Shown here piece after piece: positions 55,891 to 64,000 of a DNA stretch of 64,000 bases. Under the pieces are notes generated by a model. It ran no database searches. It was not told the origin of the DNA and saw only the letters and a program-made list of their open reading frames with translations. The position numbers and the translations under genes are program-made. This DNA is from Lethocerus indicus (lineage: Eukaryota > Arthropoda > Insecta > Hemiptera > Belostomatidae): NCBI GenBank assembly GCA_019843655.1, contig JACDQD010000004.1, forward strand, positions 33,758,900-33,822,899, written 5' to 3'. The stretch's first letter is position 1. Each line of letters opens with the position of its first letter.

Positions 55891-56715
55891 TAGGTTTTTG
55901 TATTAAAGTGAGTTACACTTGCCCCTGAAACGGCGGGTTGAAAATCGAAAATTTAGGTTTTTCGAATTTTTCAGATCGATCCCATATTTCACCCACAAGT
56001 ATTAAAGTGATACGTGAAAATCGAAAATTTACAAGTTGTGCACTTGCCCCTGAAACGGCGGGTTGAAACGAAAATTTAGGTTTTTCGGAATTCTCGATCG
56101 TCCCAATTCTACCCACAAGCGTATTAAAGTGAGTTACACTTGCCCCTGAAACGGCGGGTTGAAAATCGAAAATTTAGGTTTTTCGAAAATATTCTCAGAT
56201 CGATCCCATATTTCACCCACAAGTGTATTAACGTGAGTTACACTTGCCCCTGAAACGGCGGGTTGAAAATCGAAAATTTAGGTTTTTCGAAAATATTCTC
56301 AGATCGATCCCATATTTCACCCACAAGTGTATTAAAGTGAGTTACACTTGCCCCTGAAACGGCGGGTTGAAAATCGAAAATTTAGGTTTTTCGAAAATTT
56401 TCTCAGATCTATCCCATATCTTCACCCACAAGTGTAAGTGTAGTTACACTTGTCCCCTGAAACGGCGGGTTGAAAATCGAAAATTTAGGTTTTTCAAAAT
56501 TTTCAGATCGATCCCATATTTCACCCACAAGTGTATTAAAGTGACTTACACTTGCCCCTGAAACGGCGGGTTGAAAATCGAAAATTTAGGTATTTCGAAA
56601 ATTTTCTCAGATCGATCCCATATTTCACCCACAAGTGTATTAAAGTGACTTACACTGCCCCTGAAACGGCTGGCGGGGTTGAAAATCGAAAATTTAGGTT
56701 TTCGAAAATTTTCTG
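55891..56715 (-). repeat. Satellite A, subfamily A3, second island
   Basis: About eight units, period 104 in the complete ones (for example CACCCAC at 56214 and 56318). Same sequence and orientation as the island at 51.1 kb. It passes directly into satellite D on both sides; the right junction (GAAAATTTTCTGCTCAGAAATG) is the same as at 51.6 kb. Confidence 0.94.
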
Positions 56716-57425
56716 CTCAGAAATGGCATTTTAGACGCCAAATTAGCCCAAAAAGCGGATTTTAGGCACAAAATGGCATTTTAGACGCAAATTTGGCCAA
56801 AAGCGGTTTTAGGCACAAAATGGCATTTTTAGACGCAAAAATTGCCCAAAAGTTCGGTTTTTAGGCAGCCAAAATGCCATTTTTAGACGCAAAATTGGTC
56901 CCAAAATGCGGTTTTGCAGAAATGGCATTTTAGACGCAAAAAAATGCATTTTTAGCATTTTAAGCGAAAAAATTGGCCCAAAAAGATGCGGTTTTGGCAA
57001 AATTGACAAAAATGCGGTTTTAAGCATTTTTGACGCCAAATTGAAAAATGCGGTTTTATGGCATTTTAACGCAAATTGGCCCAAAAGCGATTTTTACGCC
57101 AGAAAATGGCTTTTTTAGACGCAAAATTGACCTAAAAATGCGGTTTTTAAGCACAAAAATGGCATTTTTTGACGCCAAATTGGCCCAAAAATGCGGTTTT
57201 TAGACCCAAAAATGGCATTTTAAACGCAATTGGCCCAAAATAATTTTACGCCAGAATTGGCCCAAAAATGGCGCAAAATTACCTATTTTTAAAATGCGGG
57301 TTTTTAGAATGGCCCAAAATGGCAATTTTTGACCAAATTGGCCCAAAATGATTTTGGACGAACGCCAAATTGGCCTAAAATATAACGCAAATAAATTTTC
57401 CATTTTTTATGCCAAATTGGCATGC
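56716..57425 (+). repeat. Satellite D, third block
   Basis: Irregular D units up to a change into satellite C at about 57,420-57,440 (CATGCGGTTTTATGGG followed by TTACTATATATAGAAAATGG). Confidence 0.88.
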
Positions 57426-60400
57426 GGTTTTATGGGTTACTATATATAGAAAATGGGGAAGAATTTATGCTGAAAATGGCTGTTGTCTCAACAATTTTTT
57501 GACCGAAAACATTTTCTTAAATTTAAACCATTCCAAAATACTCTGCAAATATTCCCCATTAGAATTAATATGTATATATAAATATATAATATATATATAG
57601 AAAATGGGGAAGAATTTATGCGGAAAATGGCTGTCGTCTCAACAATTTTTGACTGAAAACATTTTTTAAATTTAAACCATTCGAAAATACTCTGCAAATA
57701 TTCCCCATTAGGGATTTATATAAATATACATATATAGAAAATGGGGAAGAATTTATGCGGAAAATGGCTGTCGTCTCAACAATTTTTGACCGAAAGACAT
57801 TTTTAAATTTAAACCATTCGAAAATACTCTGCAAATATTCCCATTAGGCTACGATTATTTATATGTATATATAAATATATAAATTTACATATATAGAAAA
57901 TGGGGAAGAATTTATGCGGAAAATGGCTGTCGTCTCAACAATTTTTGACCGAAAGACATTTTTTAAATTTAAACCATTCGACATTTTTTAAATTTAAACC
58001 ATTGAAATATTGTATATATAAATATATAAATTTACATATATAGAAAATGGGGAAGAATTTATGCGGAAAAATGTCGTCTCATTAGGCTAAATTTAAACCA
58101 TTCGATTATTTATATGTATATATAAATAAATATATTAACATATATAGAAAATGGGGAAGAATTTATGGATGGCTTGTCTGAAATTTTTTAAATTTAAACC
58201 ATTCCAAATATTCCCATTAGGCTACGATTATTTATATGTATATATAAATATATAAATTAACAAATATGGGGAAGAATTTATGCGGAAAATGGTTGTCCTC
58301 ATTTTTTTGACCAAAAACATTTTTTTAAATTTAAACCATTCCAAAATACTCTGCAAATATTCCCATTAGCTACGATTATTTATATGTATATATAAATATA
58401 TAAATTTACATATATAGAAAATGGGGAAGAATTTATGCGGAAATGAAAATTTTTGACCGAAAGACATTTTTTAAATTTAAACCATTCGAAAATACTCTGC
58501 AAATATTCCCCATTAGGCTACGATTATTTATATGTATATATATAGATAATTTACATATATAGAAAATGGGGAAGAATTTATGCGGAAAATTTGTCGTCTC
58601 AAAATTTTTGACCGAAAGACATTTTTTAAATTTAAACCATTCGAAAATACTCTGCAAATATTCCCTATTAGGCTACGATTATATGTATATATAAATATAT
58701 AAATTTACATATATAGAAAATGGGGGAAGAATTTATGCGGAAAATGGCTGTCTCAACAATTTTTTGACCGAAAGACATTTTTTTAAATTTAAACCATTCG
58801 AAAATACTCTGCAAATATTCCCCATTAGGCTACGATTATTTATATGTATATATAAATATATAAATTTACATATATAGAAAATGGGGGAAGAATTTATGCG
58901 GAAAATGGTTGTGTCTCATCAATTTTTGATTTAAACCGTATATATAATTTTAACATTTAAATTTAAACCATTCCAAAATACTCTGCAAATATTCCCCATT
59001 AGGCTACGATTATTTATATGTATATATAAATATATAATTTATATATAGAAAATGGGGAAGAATTTATGCGGAAAATAATTTTGGCAAATATTCCCATTAG
59101 GCTATGATTATTTATATATATATAAATTTTAAATTAACTGACTGTCGTCTCAACAATTTTGACCGAAGAACATTTTTTAAATTTAAACCATTCGAAAATA
59201 CTCTGCAAATATTCCCCATTAGGCTACGATTATTTATATGTATATATAAATATATAAATTTACATATATAGAAAATGGGGAAGAATTTATGCGGAAAATG
59301 GCTGTCGTCTCAACAATTTTTGACCGAAAGACATTTTTAAATTTAAACCATTCGAAAATACTCTGCAAATATTCCCCATAGGCTACGATTATTTATATAT
59401 ATATAAATATATAAATTAACATATATAGAAAATGGGGAAGAATTTATGCGGAAAATGGTTGTCGTCTCATCAATTTTTGACCGAAAGACATTTTTAAATT
59501 TAAACCATTCCAAAATACTCTGCAAATATTCCCATTAGGCTACGATTATTTATATGTATATATAAATATAAAATACATATATAGAAAATGGGGAAGAATT
59601 TATGCGGAAAATGGCTGTCGTCTCAACAATTTTTGACTGAAAGACATTTTTTTAAATTTAAACCATTCGAAAATACTCTGCAAATATTCCCCATTAGGCT
59701 ACGATTATTTATATGTATATATAAATATATAAATTTACATATATAGAAAATGGGGAAGAATTTATGCGAAAATGGTGTCGTCTCAACAATTTTTGACCGA
59801 AAGACATTTTTAAATTTAAACCATTCGAAAATACTCTGCAAATATTCCCCATTAGGCTACGATTATTTATATGTATATATAAATTTATAAATTAACATAC
59901 ATAGAAAATGGGGGAAGAATTTATGCAGGAAAATGGCTTGTCGTCTCATCAATTTTTTGACCGAAAAACATTTTCTTAAATTTAAACCATTCCAAAATAC
60001 TCTGCAAATATTCCCCATTAGGCTACGATTATTTATATGTATATATAAATATATTAAATTTACATATATAGAAAATGGGGGAAGAATTTATGCGGAAAAT
60101 GGCTGTCGTCTCAACAATTTTTGACCGAAAGACATTTTTTTAAATTTAAACCATTCGAAAATACTCTGCAAATATTCCCATTAGGCTACGATTATTTATA
60201 TGTATATATAAATATATAAATTTACATAGAAAATGGGGAGAATTTACGGAAAATGGGGTCTCAACAATTTTTGACCGAAAGACATTTTTTATTTAAACCA
60301 TTCGAAAATACTCTGCAAATATTCCCATTAGGCTAAATTTATATGTATATATAAATTTATAAATTAACATATAGAAAATGGGGGAAGAATTTATGCGGAA

Positions 60401-63400
60401 AATGGTTGTCGTCTCATCAATTTTTTGACCGAAAAACATTTTCTTAAATTTAAACCATTCCAAAATACTCTGCAAATATTCCCCATTAGGCTACGATTAT
60501 TTATATGTATATATAAATATATTAATTTGCATATATAGAAAATGGGGGAAGAATTTATGCTGAAAATTGTCGTCTCAACAATTTTTGACCGAAAGACATT
60601 TTTTAAATTTAAACCATTCTGAAAATACTCTGCAAATATTCCCATTAGGCTACGATTATTTATATGTATATATAAATTTATACATTCTCATATATAGAAA
60701 ATGGGGAAGAATTTATGTGAAAATGGCTGTCGTCTCAACAATTTTTGACCGAAAACATTTTTAAATTTAAACCATTCGAAAATACTCTGCAAATATTCCC
60801 CATTAGGCTACGATTATTTATATGTATATATAAATATATAAATTTACATATATAGAAAATGGGGGAAGAATTTATGCGGAAAATGGCTGTCGTCTCAACA
60901 ATTTTTTGACTGAAAGACATTTTTTTAAATTTAAACCATTCGAAAATACTCTGCAAATATTCCCCATTAGGCTACGATTATTTATATGTATATATAAATT
61001 TATAAATATATACATAGAAAATGGGGAAGAATTTATGCGGAAAATGGCTGTCGTCTCAACAATTTTTTGACCGAAAGACATTTTTTTAAATTTAAACCAT
61101 TCGAAAATACTCTGCAAATATTCCCCATTAGGCTACGATTATTTATATGTATATATAAATAGATAAATTTACATATATAGAAAATGGGGGAAGAATTTAT
61201 GCGGAAAATGGCTGTCGTCTCAACAATTTTTGACCGAATGACATTTTTAAATTTAAACCATTCGAAAATACTCTGCAAATATTCCCATTAGGCTACGATT
61301 ATTTATATGTATATATAAATATATAAATTACATATAGAAAATGGGGAAGAATTTATGTGGAAAATGGTTGTCGTCTCATCAATTTTTGACCGAAAGACAT
61401 TTTTTAAATTTAAACCATTCTGAAAATCCGAAAATTCCCATTAGGCTATGATTATTTATATGTATATATAAATATATAAATATACATATATAGAAAATGG
61501 GGAAGAATTTATGAAAATGGCTGTCGTCTCAACAATTTTTGACCAAGACATTTTTTAAATTTAAACCATTCGAAAATACTCTGCAAATATTCCCATTAGG
61601 CTACGATTATTTATATGTATATAAATATATAAATTTACTATATAGAAATGGGGAAGAATTTATATGGAAAATGGCTGTCGTCTCAACAATTTTTGACCGA
61701 AAGACATTTTTTTAAATTTAAACCATTCGAAAATACTCTGCAAAGATTCCCATTAGGCTACGATTATTTATATGTATTATAAATTTATAAATTATATATA
61801 GAAAATGGGGAAGAATTTATGCGGAAAATGGTTGTCGTCTCATCAATTTTTGACCGAAAACATTTTTTAAATTTAAACCATTCCAAAATACTCTGCAAAT
61901 ATTCCCATTAGGCTACGATTATTTATATGTATATATAAATATATAAATTACATATATAGAAAATGGGGAAGAATTTATGCGGAAAATGGCTGTCGTCTCA
62001 ACAATTTTTGACTGAAAGACATTTTTAAATTTAAACCATTCGAAAATACTCTGCAAATATTCCCATTAGGCTACGATTATTTATATGTATATATAAATAT
62101 AAATTTACATATATAGAAAATGGGGAAGAATTTATGAAAATGGCTGTCGTCTCAACAATTTTTGACCGAATGACATTTTTTTAAATTTAAACCATCTGAA
62201 AATACTGCAAATATTCCCCATTAGGCTACGATTATTTATAAATGTATATATAAATTATAAATTAACATATATAGAAAATGGGGAAGAATTTATGCGAAAA
62301 TGGCTGTCGTCTCATCAATTTTTGACCGAAAACATTTTTTAAATTTAAACCATCGAAAATACTCTGCAAATATTCCCCATTAGGCTACGATTATTTATAT
62401 GTATATATAAATATATAAATTTACATATATAGAAAATGGGGAAGAATTTATGCGGAAAATGGCTGTCGTCTCAACAATTTTTGACCGAAAGACATTTTTT
62501 TAAATTTAAACCATCTGAAAATACTCTGAAATATTCTATTAGGCTATGATTATTTATATGTATATATAAATATATAAATTAATATATAGAAAATGGGGAA
62601 GAATTTATGTGAAAATGGTTGTCGTCTCATCAATTTTTGACCGAAAACATTTTTTAAATTTAAACCATTCCAAAATACTCTGCAAATATTCCCATTAGGC
62701 TACGATTATTTATATGTATATATAAATATATAATATACATATATAGAAAATGGGGAAGAATTTATGGGAAAATGGCTGTCGTCTCAACAATTTTTGACCG
62801 AAAACATTTTTTAAATTTAAACCATTCGAAAATACTGCAAATATTCCCATTAGGCTACGATTATTTATATGTATATATAAATATATAAATTTACATATAT
62901 AGAAAATGGGGAAGAATTTATGCGGAAAATGGCTGTCGTCTCAACAATTTTTGACCGAAAGACATTTTTAAATTTAAACCATTCGAAAATACTCTGCAAA
63001 TATTCCCATTAGGCTACGATTATTTATATGTATATATAAATATATAAATTTACATATATAGAAAATGGGGGAAGAATTTATGCGGAAAATGGTTGTCGTC
63101 TCATCAATTTTTTGACCGAAAGACATTTTTTTAAATTTAAACCATTCGAAAATACTCTGCAAATATTCCCCATTAGGCTACGATTATTTATATGTATATA
63201 TAAATATATAAATTTATATATAGAAAATGGGGAAGAATTTATGCGGCTGTCGTCTCAAAATGGCTGTCGTCTCAACAATTTTTTGACCGAAAGACATTTT
63301 TTTAAATTTAAACCATTCGAAAATACTCTGCAAATATTCCCCATTAGGCTACGATTATTTATATGTATATATAAATATATAAATTTACATATATAGAAAA

Positions 63401-64000
63401 TGGGGGAAGAATTTATGCAGAAAATGGCTGTCGTCTCAACAATTTTTTGACCGAATGACATTTTTTTAAATTTAAACCATTCGAAAATACTCTGCAAATA
63501 TTCCCCATTAGGCTACGATTATTTATATGTATATATAAATTTATAAATTAACATCCATAGAAAATGGGGGAAGAATTTATGCGGAAAATGGTTGTCGTCT
63601 CATCAATTTTTTGACCGAAAAACATTTTTTAAATTTAAACCATTCGAAAATACTCTGCAAATATTCCCCATTAGGCTACGATTATTTATATGTATATATA
63701 AATATATAAATTTACATATATAGAAAATGGGGGAAGAATTTATGCTGAAAATGGCTGTCGTCTCAACAATTTTTTGACCGAAAGACATTTTTTTAAATTT
63801 AAACCATTCGAAAATACTCTGCAAATATTCCCCATTAGGCTACGATTATTTATATGTATATATAAATATATAAATTTCATATATAGAAAATGGGGAAGAA
63901 TTTATGGAAAATGGCTGTCGTCTCATCAATTTTTGACTGAAAGACATTTTTTAAATTTAAACCATTCGAAAATACTCTGCAAATATTCCCATTAGGCTAC
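57426..64000 (+). repeat. Satellite C, subfamily C2 (161-bp units), to the window end
   Basis: About 41 units with ATATATAGAAAATGGGGAAG, AATTTATGCGGAAAATGGCT, GTCGTCTCAACAATTTTTTG, ACCGAAAGACATTTTTTTAA, CCATTCGAAAATACTCTGCA and CCCCATTAGGCTACGATTAT. The period is 161 in full-length units (60872 to 61033 to 61194). It is homologous to C1 at 38.4-41.8 kb in the same orientation. Units near 58,000-58,300 and 59,090 are rearranged. The array continues beyond the window. Confidence 0.96.

Overview
The window is eukaryotic nuclear DNA, most likely from an insect. Introns with GT/AG borders are common, background DNA is AT-rich, and the N-terminus of one gene starts like insect DNA polymerase delta. 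There is no sign of prokaryotic or organellar DNA. About the first 11 kb is gene-bearing and the remaining ~53 kb is retrotransposon and satellite DNA, as at the edge of heterochromatin.

Layout. (1) 128-8144, minus strand: exons 1-8 of the DNA polymerase delta catalytic subunit (POLD1), from the start codon to just past exonuclease motif II; the rest lies off the left edge. Its introns hold a 635-bp insertion with a 13-bp target-site duplication, a piggyBac-like MITE with perfect 13-bp terminal inverted repeats, and a foldback repeat. (2) 8145-10054: spacer between two divergent genes. (3) 10055-10867, plus strand: three exons of a HAD-family phosphatase (PGP/PDXP group). No later exon was found in the window. 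(4) 11378-11509: left half of a second MITE, cut by a retrotransposon. (5) 11510-20392 and 22319-31275: two closely related Ty3/Gypsy elements with very long LTRs (1.45-1.94 kb), separated by satellite A. (6) 31276-64000: satellites. A has a ~104-bp unit and occurs in both orientations at five places. B has a ~157-bp unit and two subfamilies with hybrid monomers. C has 164/161-bp units in two arrays. D has a ~53-bp unit, partly in a ~370-bp seven-monomer higher-order repeat. A 100-N scaffold gap lies at 42637-42736.

How the parts relate. POLD1 and the phosphatase are head to head and may share a promoter region. The retroelements and satellites follow phosphatase exon 3, so that gene either has a huge repeat-filled intron, is truncated, or has been misjoined by the assembler. 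Nearly every reading-frame break in the host exons, and most differences between the two Gypsy copies, is a shortening of a homopolymer run by one or two bases. This points to consensus error in a long-read assembly more than to decay, and should be settled before any gene here is called a pseudogene or any satellite variant is trusted.
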